Positions 1 through 9,594 of a DNA stretch of 64,000 bases are shown piece after piece; position 1 is the stretch's first letter; each line of letters begins with the position of its first letter. A program made the translations under genes and the position numbers. The DNA is taken from NCBI RefSeq assembly GCF_029633865.1, contig NC_079223.1, positions 30,454,782 through 30,518,781 of the forward strand. Reading direction: 5' to 3'. This stretch comes from Lampris incognitus (taxonomy: Eukaryota > Chordata > Actinopteri > Lampriformes > Lampridae). The notes under the pieces were generated by a model. That model did no database searches. It was not told the DNA's origin and saw only the letters and a list, made by a program, of their open reading frames with translations.

Positions 1-47
1 CAGTCACTACAAACGGCAGTTATGAGATACTGTTTGTTAATATTGTT

Positions 48-435
48 TGGAGACAGCGGCGCTGACGAAAAGACAGGAGGCGGAGCTGGGGGTGGCAGAA
101 TTGAAGATGCTAAGATTTTCATTGGGAGTAACAAAGAAGGACAGGATCAGGAACAGTTATATTAGAGGAACTGCTCAAGTTGGACGGTTTGGAGACAAAT
201 CAAGAGAGGCAAGATTGAGATGGCTTGGACATGTGTGGAGGAAAGATGCTGGGTACATTGGGAGAAGGATGCTGAATATGGCACTGCCAGGGAGGGGAAA
301 AGAGGAAGGCCAAAGAGGAGGTTTATGGATGTGGTGAGGGAAGACATGCAGGAAGATGCAGAAGACAGGAAGAAATGGAAACGAATGATCTGCTGTGGCG
401 ACCTCTAACGGGAGCAGCTGAAAGAAGTAGCTGTA
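48..435 (+). mobile_element. RTE-like LINE 3' end, 5'-truncated
   Basis: Translation gives a LINE ORF2 C-terminus: VAELKMLRFSLGVTKKDRIR, then RLRWLGHVWRKDAGYIGRR, followed by a 3' end reading gctgtggcgacctctaacgg. The same protein end and 3' sequence occur on the other strand at 48575-48945. The piece is flanked by gtttgttaatattgtt (32-47) and gtttgtaaatattgtt (436-451), 15 of 16 identical, which looks like a target-site duplication. The homologous place in the fourth unit (about 13840-13870) lacks it. Only the last ~130 codons are present and the frame shifts inside the piece. Placement in the RTE clade is an inference from remembered motifs. Confidence 0.75.
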
Positions 436-451
436 GTTTGTAAATATTGTT

Positions 452-776
452 GAAACATTACCTGAAAAGAAGAACAAAAACACAACACAGAAACATTTGT
501 GGTAAAAATATGTAATTTAATATATGTAAAATATACAAATGCATATATTTAAATGATATACCATTTTATTAATTAATTTCCAGTATTATGATGAATAATA
601 AAATGACTGATAGCAGAAATGAGAGTGAATTCAGGCAAATAAACTGGGGGCTGAGGTGACAGAACGTTGAGATCATATGTATTGATGTCACCTATAGATC
701 AACTAAAAACACTAATCTTTGGCACTACATGTGAAAATAGCAGTTAGTCACTTAGGGCATGCTTTTATCCAAAACA
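452..776. other. Unit spacer, no gene seen
   Basis: AT-rich spacer homologous to about 13870-14165 in the fourth unit. No convincing frame, RNA gene or additional repeat was seen. Its role is only as part of the duplicated unit. Confidence 0.6.
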
Positions 777-787
777 ATTTAGAAGCA

Positions 788-1100
788 GGGGTGGTACGGT
801 GGCGCAGTGGTTAGCGCAGTCGCCTCACAGCAAAAAGGTCCTGAGTTCAAGACCCGGGGTAGTCCGACCTTGGTGGGTCGTCCTCTGTGTGGCGTTTGCT
901 TGTTCTCCCCATTTCTGCTTCAGTTTCCTCCCACAGTCCAAAGACACATCAGTCAGGTGAATTGGCCATACTTAATTGTCCCTAGGAATGCGTGCGCGTG
1001 CCCTGTCCAGGGTGTCTCCCCACCTGCTGCCCAATGACTGCTGGAACAGGCTCCAGTGTCCCTGTGAGCAGGATAAGCGGTTAAGATAATGGATGGATGG
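788..1100 (+). mobile_element. tRNA-headed SINE with target-site duplication
   Basis: The head contains an A-box-like tggcgcagtgg and a weakened B box (gagttcaagacc), followed by a body that includes cctcccacagtccaaagaca and ends in ggataagcgg and an ATGG repeat tail. The 11-bp sequence atttagaagca flanks it at 777-787 and 1101-1111. The homologous site in the fourth unit (near 14165) is empty, so this insertion came after the units duplicated or was lost there. Partial relatives of its 3' part lie at 34150 (inverted) and 47240. Structure and boundaries are seen directly; the family name is not known to me. Confidence 0.85.
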
Positions 1101-1111
1101 ATTTAGAAGCA

Positions 1112-1599
1112 AACTTATAAGATACAAAGTGACATCAGCACATTAGGTGACAAATGGTGAGAAGGTAAACATATAGTATAGCATGTCTCCATCATTAATA
1201 CTTCTTCTGTGCATTTAGATGCCAGTCCAGCTCAAGTGTATAATATAATAACTGGTAAACATTTTAAAAAGTGAATCAGCAATTTCCCAAAAATTGTATA
1301 GTGAAAGTGAACTGTAAATATTATGAGTAATTGCACTGATTTGTACAAATGGAAGACAAACTGAGATGACTTGCACAAATCTGTGAATTTCAAAATGGTT
1401 GGCAACTTTCAGGGCTGTTTTTGATGTATTAGTGGGAGATAAGTTGTCAATCTATGAAAAGAAAATATGGCATGATACCTTCAGCCAGCCTGAATAAAAC
1501 ATGGCAAAAGTACTATTAAAAGAAAAAGTGCTACTTGGGAAGAAATATATGACCCATGTACTCATGACATTCACAGTATTCAATTTCACATTTAGCCAA
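1112..1599. other. Unit spacer, no gene seen
   Basis: AT-rich sequence homologous to about 14165-14684 in the fourth unit. I see no coding frame, RNA gene or separate mobile element in it. Confidence 0.6.
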
Positions 1600-1855
1600 T
1601 GTTATATTCAGTAGGCCGACAACAAAACTGGAGGTCCATACAGTAGTCTGATGCAACATAAAATTCCTTTACTTCACTATGCATGCACACGTAAAGCCAT
1701 CAATTGTTGTAAAACAGGAAACGATACTCACGTACACAACATTTTCCCCTTCCTATATAAATCTGTAATGCAAAGATGTGAGCAATGCTCACTTACCATA
1801 ATTCAACCGGGAGCTAAACAGTGCTCAATTATTATAACTAAACCAGAGGCTAACA
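1600..1855 (-). repeat. Candidate 3' LTR of the unit gypsy element, copy 1
   Basis: A 256-bp block starting tgttata and ending gctaaca on the plus strand, so read on the minus strand it begins TGTTA and ends TAACA, the usual TG...CA form. It lies directly 3' of the pol relic and is conserved at 4879-5133 and 14685-14929. On the minus strand it carries a TATA-like tttatatagg near the middle. No matching 5' LTR is found on the gag side and no clear polypurine tract precedes it, so the boundaries are an inference. Confidence 0.55.
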
Positions 1856-1881
1856 CGCCTGAGAGGAACAGACCTAGGTAT

Positions 1882-4180
1882 CTAAAGAGGTTTCAAAGTC
1901 CTTAAGGTGGGCAGGACGAGTCCGTACCCGTGTAGACGACCCTCAGCCTTGACTGGTTCCTGCTGCTGAGGCTCAGGTGGAAGGTCAGGTGTAGGCTCTA
2001 CTGGCAATGGCTCAGAGCAGCTGGTTGCTGTAGTGGAATGTGGAGGAGACTCAGGTGTATAAACTGGAGGAGGTGCTGGCACTTTCCTGAGGCAACTGGC
2101 GTGCCAACATGAGCCGGCAGTCTGAATGTGGCAGCCCTCAGTTTGTGTGTGACTTGCAATGGCTGAGATCAGAATGTGCTAAATTTATTAACTTGCTGGG
2201 GCTGACAGGTTTGCACCCATTCCGACACCTGAATGCGAGGCTTCCTTGCCCTACGTGCATTGTCGAAGCATGGCTTCATCTCAATCTGGCGCCTAGCCAC
2301 AGCCTGTTTTGCTTGGGCCTGCCAAACTCTGTGTGCTGCCGCACCCTGGGCCCTGAACCTATCCAGTGTGAGCGTCATCTCACATCCCAACATTAGGGAT
2401 GCTGGAGAGGTTGTTAGTGGTTGAATGCTGACTCACCCTATCGTGCATCAGCATTTGATTCAGGGCAGTCTGGAACGAGTAGTACCCCTGGAACAGGTGT
2501 GCTCTAATGCCATTCTTAAGTGTCTGGTTAAAACACTCTACCAATCCATTTGCCTGAAGGTGAAAGTAGGCAATGCAGTGGTGCTTAATGCCTCTGCTGC
2601 GGAGGTAGGAAGAGAATTCTGCAAAGGTTAGCTGCGGCCCATTGTCTGTGGTAGTGCACAGGGGCAGACCCATCTTGCAGAGAAGCTGTCAAGGACACTG
2701 ATAATGGCACTAGTGGTGACTGTTCCCACCAGAACAACCTCCGGTCACTTTGAATGGAGGTCATACACCACCACCAAGAACCGCTGATGGTGAGGGACCC
2801 CTTGCCCATGTACTTCCTCGCAGATGTCCAAGTGGACATGGTCCCAGGGATGGGCGGGCCATGCTAAACTTTGCAAGGGCGGTGGGGCTGGCGGTCCAGT
2901 TTTGCCGATGAGGAGGCATGCAGCACAACCGCTGGCCAGCGTTTCAATGTTATGGTGAGATAGCTGGCCACCACACCAAGTCTCTGCATTGCTGTTTGAG
3001 CTTCACTATGCCCAAGTGATGCTCCTGCACCATGGATAAAACACGCACACGCAGGCCACTCAGGACCACAGTTCAAAGCCTCTGAGAGACAGACATCTTC
3101 CCAGCAGGAGAGCACGTGTTTCATTCTAGCATAAGGTGCCAGTTCGGCAGACACTTGTGATGGCCATCCGGTACATATGTATGTGCAGAGACAGGGTCCT
3201 GTTCTGATGCCTGTTTGAGCTCATTCAACGCGATGACTGGCTGGAGGGGCATGGGCAAAATTGGTATTCACTCTGCTTCACCATCCTCCAGTGAAACAGT
3301 CGTAGTAGAGGCATCATTAGAGCGGGAGAGGAGGTTTGCTACCATGTTATTCCTCCCCGGAGTGATCTTCAGCACGTAGTTATACTGTCTGAGGTGGTCG
3401 GCCAACCTGTGTAGCTGCAACGGCTTGTGGCTTCAGCCTGAGGCCAACAGCAGCGTGGTGAGTGCCTCGTCATCGGTCCGGAGTGTCAACTGATGTCCGT
3501 ACAGGTAAAGATGCCATTGTTCGCACACCCAGATGCAAGCTATTGCGTCCTGTTCACCCACTGAGTATGATTGCTCTGTGGGAGTCAGGGCCCTGGAGGT
3601 GAAGGCGACGAGTCTCTTGACACCGTACTGAAACATGCTGAATCACAATGTAGTCAGGTGGGTTCACTGGAGACTTGGCCTGAATAGGGTTACTACCAGG
3701 GGCTGAGCGACCCATTTTGGCAAAATGCTTAAATTTGTTCTTGTATCTCTGTCCCCAAGCCAGGCAGTTCGGTGTCCTAGTATTGAGAGCTAGTCCCACA
3801 ATTGCCAAAACACCGCCTGCTAAGTTGCCTGTGTGTCTGCTGCACAAGAATGTCACTGTCCGAATCCACATTATCTGCAGAGGAGGATGTGATCAGCGCA
3901 TGCTCTGTGTGCATCGGCTGGAGCTGCTGCTTGAGGACAGTTACTCGTTAAGTGCCAAAAAAATAAATAAATGAGAATGTCATTGCGGATGCTACTAAAC
4001 ATGTATATGATTGCTGCAGGGGCTGCAGCAGTCATTTCAACATCTAAGTCGACAGCAACAGGTGGAAGGAGGAAAGATGGCTGGCCACAGCCACTGCCAG
4101 GCAGAGGAGCAGGAACAGGTGCAAGCATGTGACAGGGAAGCCAAGGAACAGGGTAAGTAAAAGGAGAGCATAGAAGAAAG
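1882..4180 (-). pseudogene. Ty3/gypsy pol relic, unit 1 (RT deleted)
   Basis: Read on the minus strand from right to left: a gag-like proline-rich stretch (about 4180-3980), a degenerate zinc knuckle (FKHFAKMG near 3720), an RNase H start (VKRLVAFTSRALTP at about 3620), an integrase H2C2 region (about 3000), integrase core pieces TTDNGPQLTF and ANGLVECFNQTLK (2380-2660), and a proline-rich C-terminus ending near 1905. Protease and reverse transcriptase are missing: zinc-knuckle flank and RNase H meet at about 3640. The reading frame changes many times, so it cannot encode an active polyprotein. A mag-like lineage is suspected from HSKW-type integrase motifs in the sister copies, but not tested. 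Confidence 0.85.
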
Positions 4181-4182
4181 AA

Positions 4183-4529
4183 GAAAGCCACTTTATTTTG
4201 TCACGTATACACACAACAAATTGTTTTTTTCCACCGAAGTTGTTCTCTGCATTTAAGCCATCCAATTGTATAGGAGCAGTGTGCAGTTGTAGCGCCCAGA
4301 GAACAACTTCAGTTCTTCTTTACATTGCCTTGGTCAGGGGCACAGACGGGAATATTAAACCTAACATGCATGTCTTTTTGATGGTGGGAGGAAACGGGAG
4401 GACCCGTAGGAAACCCACACAAACACAGGGAGAAATACAAGCTCCATACAGAGTGGACCTGGGATGGCCTGGGGTTCAAACCCAGGACACACTTTCTGTG
4501 AAGCAACAGTGCTAAGCTCTGGGCCACCC
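4183..4529 (-). mobile_element. tRNA-headed SINE (unit copy 1)
   Basis: On the minus strand it starts gggtggcccagagctt and reads through a degenerate tRNA-like head into a body with gtgggtttcctacggg, ending at gtgacaaaataaagtggc. The same SINE sits at the same place in the other units (8770, 12879 and 21986), just downstream of the tRNA-Asp gene, so it inserted before the array duplicated. The head is related to that of the SINE at 788-1100, but the body differs. Confidence 0.75.
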
Positions 4530-4543
4530 GAAAAAACAGTGTA

Positions 4544-4615
4544 CTCCCCGTCGGGGAATTGAACCCCGGTCTCCCGCGTGACAGGCGGGGATACTCACCA
4601 CTATACTAACGAGGA
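4544..4615 (-). tRNA. tRNA-Asp (GTC), intact copy 1
   Basis: The 72-nt minus-strand sequence starts TCCTCGTTAGTATAGTGG and ends CCCCGACGGGGAG. It folds as a cloverleaf: a 7-bp acceptor stem with G73 discriminator, D-arm, anticodon stem CCCGC/GCGGG around loop CTGTCAC (anticodon GTC), and T-stem CGGGG/CCCCG around TTCAATT. It matches the vertebrate tRNA-Asp sequence I know apart from a position in the T-loop. A and B boxes are intact and a T6 run follows within about 10 nt downstream on the minus strand, as expected for RNA polymerase III. It is identical to copy 3 at 13240. Confidence 0.95.
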
Positions 4616-4878
4616 AGTAGTTAACGCAGTAAGCAGGGTGGACCATGGAGGGAAACAGGGACTCGCAGGGAGGTAGCGTGTGTGCTATGCCATGATGATG
4701 ATGATAAATGATGATTAATTCAATTAATAATGATAAAAATAAGTTAACATAATTGTAACGCTATCATAAAGTGAGACCATTAGCTACTGCTAGTGCTCAC
4801 TCAGTCAGTCAATGTCACTCACTCAGTCAGTCACTATGGCCCATGTTATTCACAGTACAGATTTTCACATTTAGCCAG
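4616..4878. other. Unit spacer upstream of tRNA-Asp
   Basis: Short AT-rich spacer with ATG/GAT-like runs and repeats of cactcagtcagt. Homologous starts are found after each tRNA copy. This unit lacks the ~1.1 kb present at about 13510-14640 in the fourth unit. Confidence 0.6.
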
Positions 4879-5133
4879 TGTTATATTCAGTAGGCCGACA
4901 ACAATACTGGAGGTCCACATAGTACTTCGATGCAGCATAAAATTCCTTTACTTCACAACGCATGCACATGTAAGGCCGTCAACTATCACAAAATACAAAA
5001 CACGGTACTCACGTATACAACATTTTCCACCTCCTATATATATCTGTAACGCAAAGATGTGAACAGTGCTCAGTTACCATAATTCAACTGAGAACTAAAC
5101 AGTGCTAAATTATAATTCAACCACAGGCTAACA
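4879..5133 (-). repeat. Candidate 3' LTR, copy 2
   Basis: A 255-bp homologue of 1600-1855 with the same tgtta/taaca ends. Its minus strand has a TATA-like tatatatagg, a better TATA box than in copy 1. It lies at the 3' end of the second pol relic. Confidence 0.55.
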
Positions 5134-5159
5134 CACATGAGAGGAACAGACTTATGTAT

Positions 5160-8100
5160 GGAAAGAGGTTTCAAATTTCTTAAGGTGGACAGGGCGAGTC
5201 CGTACCTGTGTAGACGATCTTCAGCCTTGATGACCGGTTCTGGTTCTGGTTCCTGAGGCTCAGGTGGAAGGTTGGGTGCAGGCTGTACTGGCAATGGCTC
5301 AGACAAGGTGGTTGCTGTAGTGGAATGTGGAGGAGACTCAGGTATATTAACTTGAGGAGGTGCTGGCACTTTCCTGAGGCAACTGGCATGCCAACGTGAA
5401 CTGTCAGTCAGTCTGACTGTGGCAGCTTGCAGTTTTTGTGTGACTTACAGTGACTGAGACCAGAATGTGCTCATTTCATTGACTTGCTTGGGGCCGTCAG
5501 GTTCGCACCCAGGACGACACCTGAATGCGAGGCTTCCTTGCCCTATGTGCATTGTTGAAGCATTGCTTCGTCCTGCTCTGGTGCCTAGCCATGCCTGTTT
5601 TGCTAGGGCCCGCTGAGTTCTGTGTGCCGGCCTGCCCCGGGACCTGAACCTATCCAGTGAGAGTGTCATCTCACATCCCAGCATTAGGGATGCCAGAGAG
5701 GTGTTAGTGGTAGAATGCATCATTGTTTGATTCAGGGCAGTCTGGAACAAGTACCCCTGGAAAAGGTGTGCTCTAATGCCAATCTAAAGTGTCTGATTAA
5801 AACTCTCTACCCCTCCATTGGCCTCAGAGTGAAAGTAGGCAGTGCAGAGTTGCTTTTGCCTCTGCTGCGGAGGTAGGAAGAGAATTTCGACAATGGCTCT
5901 AGTGGTGACTGTTCCCACCGGAACAATTTCCGACCACTTTGAATGGAGGTTGTACAGCACCACCAAGAACCGCTGAAGATGAGGGACCCCTTGCCCATGT
6001 CCTTCGCTGCAGATGTCCAACTGGACATGGTCTCAGGGACAGGCTGGCCATGCTAAATGGTTGTAAGGGTGGTGTGGCTGGCTGTCCAGTTTTGCCGATG
6101 AGGAGGCATGCAGCGCAATCCCTGACCAGCGCTTCAATGTCATGGTGCGATGCCTGGCCACCACACCAAGTCTCTGCATCGCTGTGTGAGCTTCACTATG
6201 CCCAAGTGATGCTCATGCGCTATGGATAAAACACACACATGCAGGCCTCTCAGCACCACAGTGCAAAGCCCCTGAGAGACAGACATCTTCCCAGCAGGAG
6301 AACACAGACACACGTAAGGTTCCAGTTTGGCAAGCACTTGCGATGGCCATCCGGCATGTATGCACATGCAGAGGTTTGCTAGTATACGATCCTGTTCTGA
6401 TGCCTGTTTGAGCTCATCCAATGCGATGACTGGCTGGGAGGGGCATGTACAACATTTGTATTAACTTTGCTTCATCGTCCTCCAGTGAAACAGTCGGAGT
6501 AGGGGCATCTTTAGAGCGGGAGAGGAGGTTTGCTTCCATGTTATACCTCCCAGAGTGAACTTCAGCACATAGTTATACTGTCGGAGGTGGTCGGCCGACC
6601 TGTGTAGCTGCAAAGGCTTGTGGCTTGAGCCTGAGGCCAACAGCAGCGTGGTGAGTGCCTGGTCGTCGGTCCAGAGTGTGAAGTGATGACCGTACAAGTA
6701 AAGATGCCATCGTTAACACGCCCAGACACAAGCTAGTGCCTCCCGTTCTCCCACTGAGTAGCATTGCTCTTTGGGAGTCAGGGCCCTGGAGGCGAAGACA
6801 GTGGGTCTCTTGATGCCGTGCTGCTCCTGAGAGAGTGTAGTTACCACTGCTCTGGCAGAGGCATTGCACGTGACTATAGTAGGGCATGACGGGACAAAAT
6901 GAGCCAGCACAGCCGCAGTGGTGAGTTGGTACTTGAGCTTGCAGACTGCCTCCGAACCTGCTACTGTCCAGGTCCATGGAACACCCTTTCCAAGGAAATG
7001 GTGGTGGGGCACTCTGATATGGGAATACCTAGGCAGGAATGATAGTTAATAAGCCATCATACCGAAGAATGAAGCCACCTAGGAGGTTGATGCTGGTTCC
7101 AGGATTTGGTGGTTGGCCTCGATGTTTGACATGAGTGGAGAAATGCCCCTAGCTGAGACAATAAAAACCCCATGAACTCAACATGCGGTGCTGAAAAGGT
7201 GCATTTTTCACTGTTCAGGGTCAGGTTGTGTCACAGCATGGCGCCGTGGAGACGCTCGTCATAAGTGTGTTGGTCCATGCCGTGGATGACTCTGTCGCCC
7301 AGATACCATGCCGCCCCAGGTATTCCGGCGATGACAGTGGACATGAACTTTTGGAAGCAGGTGGGGGTGGAGCTTAGACAAAAAGGCGTGCACTTGTACC
7401 TGAACATGCCAGCGTGTGTTACAAACGCCATAAGATTCCTGCTGTCAGGGTGCAGCAGCACCTACAAATAGCTGTAGGTCGAGCTTTGTGAAAAGTGTGG
7501 AACTGTGGAATAGGGTGGTAAGCACCCTATTTATCTAGGATGATAGTCTTGTTGACGGCACGGAGATCCACACATATCCTGATCCCCCCCACCCCCCGAT
7601 TCCTTTTTGGCAATGACTAAGTTAGAATTCCAGGGAGAGGCATCAACCAACTCAATGATTCATCAGTGACTGAAGCTCTTTCTTGACCCCCCTCAGGCAA
7701 CCCCAGAGGGCTCTGACGTTGCGGCAGGATGATGGGCTCACATTATCCGTCAGCAAGGGTTTGTGTGTAAAAGTTCTTAGACAGCCCAGTCCATCAAAGA
7801 ATGCAAGCTGTTTCTGCTGCTACGTGCTGGTGACCTGAAGTATAGCTGCCCCATTGTTGTCATGCAGAGGAGAAGCCCAACCCAGTGAATATGCCAAGGC
7901 CTAGGATGTTAGCACCCCTCTTGGAGATGTGGAATGTGAAGGATGGCAGGGGAGGGGTGCCATAATACACAGGGAGCTAGAGAGTTCCTGCTACTTTGAT
8001 CATAGTGCTGCCATAAGCACACAGGTCAGTGGAGCATGATTTAAGGAGCATATGAGCAAAAAACCTATTGTAAGTGTTACGTTTGAGCATCGAAATTGCA

Positions 8101-8765
8101 GCACCAGTGTCCAGTCGCAGCAGTACGCCTACTTCCCCTTATAGCACGGTGCAGGATTTGAATATAACATGGTAGTTGGAAACATGCCGAATCACAGTGT
8201 GGTCAGGCAGGTTCGCTGGAGACTTGGCCTGAACAGATTTACTACCAGGGGCTGAGCAGCCCATTTTGGAAGAATGGCTAAATTTGTTACAGTTCTTTCA
8301 TCTCTGTTCCCAAGCCGGGCAGTTCTGCACTCGAGTACTAAGAGCTAGCCTGAAAATTGCCACAACACTGCTTGTTAAGTTGCCTGTGTGTCTGCTGCAC
8401 AAGAATGTCATTGTCGGAATCCATGCTATCTGCAGAGGAGGACGTGATCATCGCATGCTCTGTGTGCTGGGTGGAGCTGCTGCATGAGGGCAGGAGATGG
8501 CTGCTGCATGCTCAGCAGGTTACTAGTTAAGTGCCAAAAAAAAAAGAAAACGAAAGCAGGTGCGGATGCTGCCAAACATGCAAAATCACATATATGATTG
8601 CTGCAGGAGCTGCCACAGTCGTTTCACCATCTAAGTCGACAGCACCAGGTGGAAGGAGGAAAGGTGGCTGGCCGTGGCCACTGGCAGGCAGAGGAGCGGA
8701 AACAGGTGCAAGCATGTGACAGGGAAGCCGAGGAACTGGGTAAGCAGGAAGAATGTGTTGAAGAA
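5160..8765 (-). pseudogene. Ty3/gypsy pol relic, unit 2
   Basis: Minus strand, right to left: gag-like proline-rich segment (about 8760-8550), zinc-knuckle remnant (about 8280), protease region (about 8150-7900), reverse transcriptase 3' half at 7461-7231 in which the YxDD position reads YLGD, RNase H (7012-6461, with FASRALTPKEQCYSVGERE), integrase H2C2 (HEHHLGIVKLTQ near 6230), a deleted integrase core (about 5880), and a proline-rich C-terminus ending near 5180. At least eight frame changes and stops are needed to read through. It is the longest unit copy without a nested element, at about 3.6 kb. Confidence 0.85.
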
Positions 8766-8769
8766 AGAA

Positions 8770-9084
8770 GAAAGCCAACTAATTTGTCATTGTATACTTG
8801 CAATGAAATTGTTCACTGCATTTAACCCATCCTATTGTATAGGAGCAGTGGGCAGCTGTAGCGCCCAGGGACTAACTCCAGTTTTTCTTTCCATTGCCTT
8901 GGTCAGGGGCACAGACAGGAGTATTAAACCTAACTTGCATGTCTTTGTGATGGTGGGAGGAAACCGGAGCACCCGGAGGAAACCCACGCAGATACAGGGA
9001 GAAGAATTGGACCTGGGATGGCCTGGGGTTCAAATCCAGAACCTTCTTGCTGTGAGCCATCAGTGCTAACCACTGGGCCACCCC
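8770..9084 (-). mobile_element. tRNA-headed SINE (unit copy 2)
   Basis: Homologue of 4183-4529, with head gggtggcccagtggttagc on the minus strand and the same body. It lacks about 30 bp in the middle compared with the other copies. Its place between the pol relic and tRNA-Asp is unchanged. Confidence 0.8.
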
Positions 9085-9104
9085 AATAAAACAACAACTG
9101 TGTA

Positions 9105-9176
9105 CTCCCCGTCGGGGAATTGAATCCCCGTCTCCCGCGTGACAGGCGGGGATACTCACCACTATACTAACGAGGA
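9105..9176 (-). tRNA. tRNA-Asp (GTC), copy 2, damaged T-stem
   Basis: Same length and anticodon as copy 1, but the minus-strand T-arm reads GGGGATTCAATTCCCCG instead of CGGGGTTCAATTCCCCG. This puts mismatches at 49-65 (G-G) and 53-61 (A-C) and replaces the conserved G53 of the B box. The rest of the cloverleaf is unchanged and a TTTT run lies about 17 nt downstream. Reduced transcription or stability is expected, so it may be a pseudogene. Confidence 0.85.
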
Positions 9177-9594
9177 ATTAATTGAAACAGTAAGCAGGGT
9201 GTACCATGGAGGGAAACAGGGATTCTTAGGGAGGGTGCAGGGAGGTGGTATGTGTGCCATGACATGATGAAGATGATGGATGATGATTAATTAATAGTGA
9301 TAGAAATAAGGTAACATAATTGTAACACTATCATAAAGTGAGACTGTCAGCTACTGCTGGTGTTCACTCAGTCAGTCAATAATGTTCGCTGAGGTCAGTG
9401 GCTGGGTAGGCAGTGGGTATTCACAAATCCAAATTACATCCTTTTGTGCTCTCTAATGTTTTATAACAATCTGATCCTTCTTCATTCTTCCAACTGCCAC
9501 TGAATTCTAGAATATTGTGCCCTCTGACTGAACTACATTCCAAATGAAAAGCTAAACAAAAATATTGTCAAAGTATTTATGAAGTGCTTTTTTC
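9177..9594. other. Unit spacer, truncated
   Basis: Shares with 13312-13740 the sequences ggctgggtaggcagtggg and caaatccaaattacatcc. It then jumps directly at about 9597 into the integrase C-terminal region, so the candidate LTR and polyprotein tail are deleted in this unit. Confidence 0.6.
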
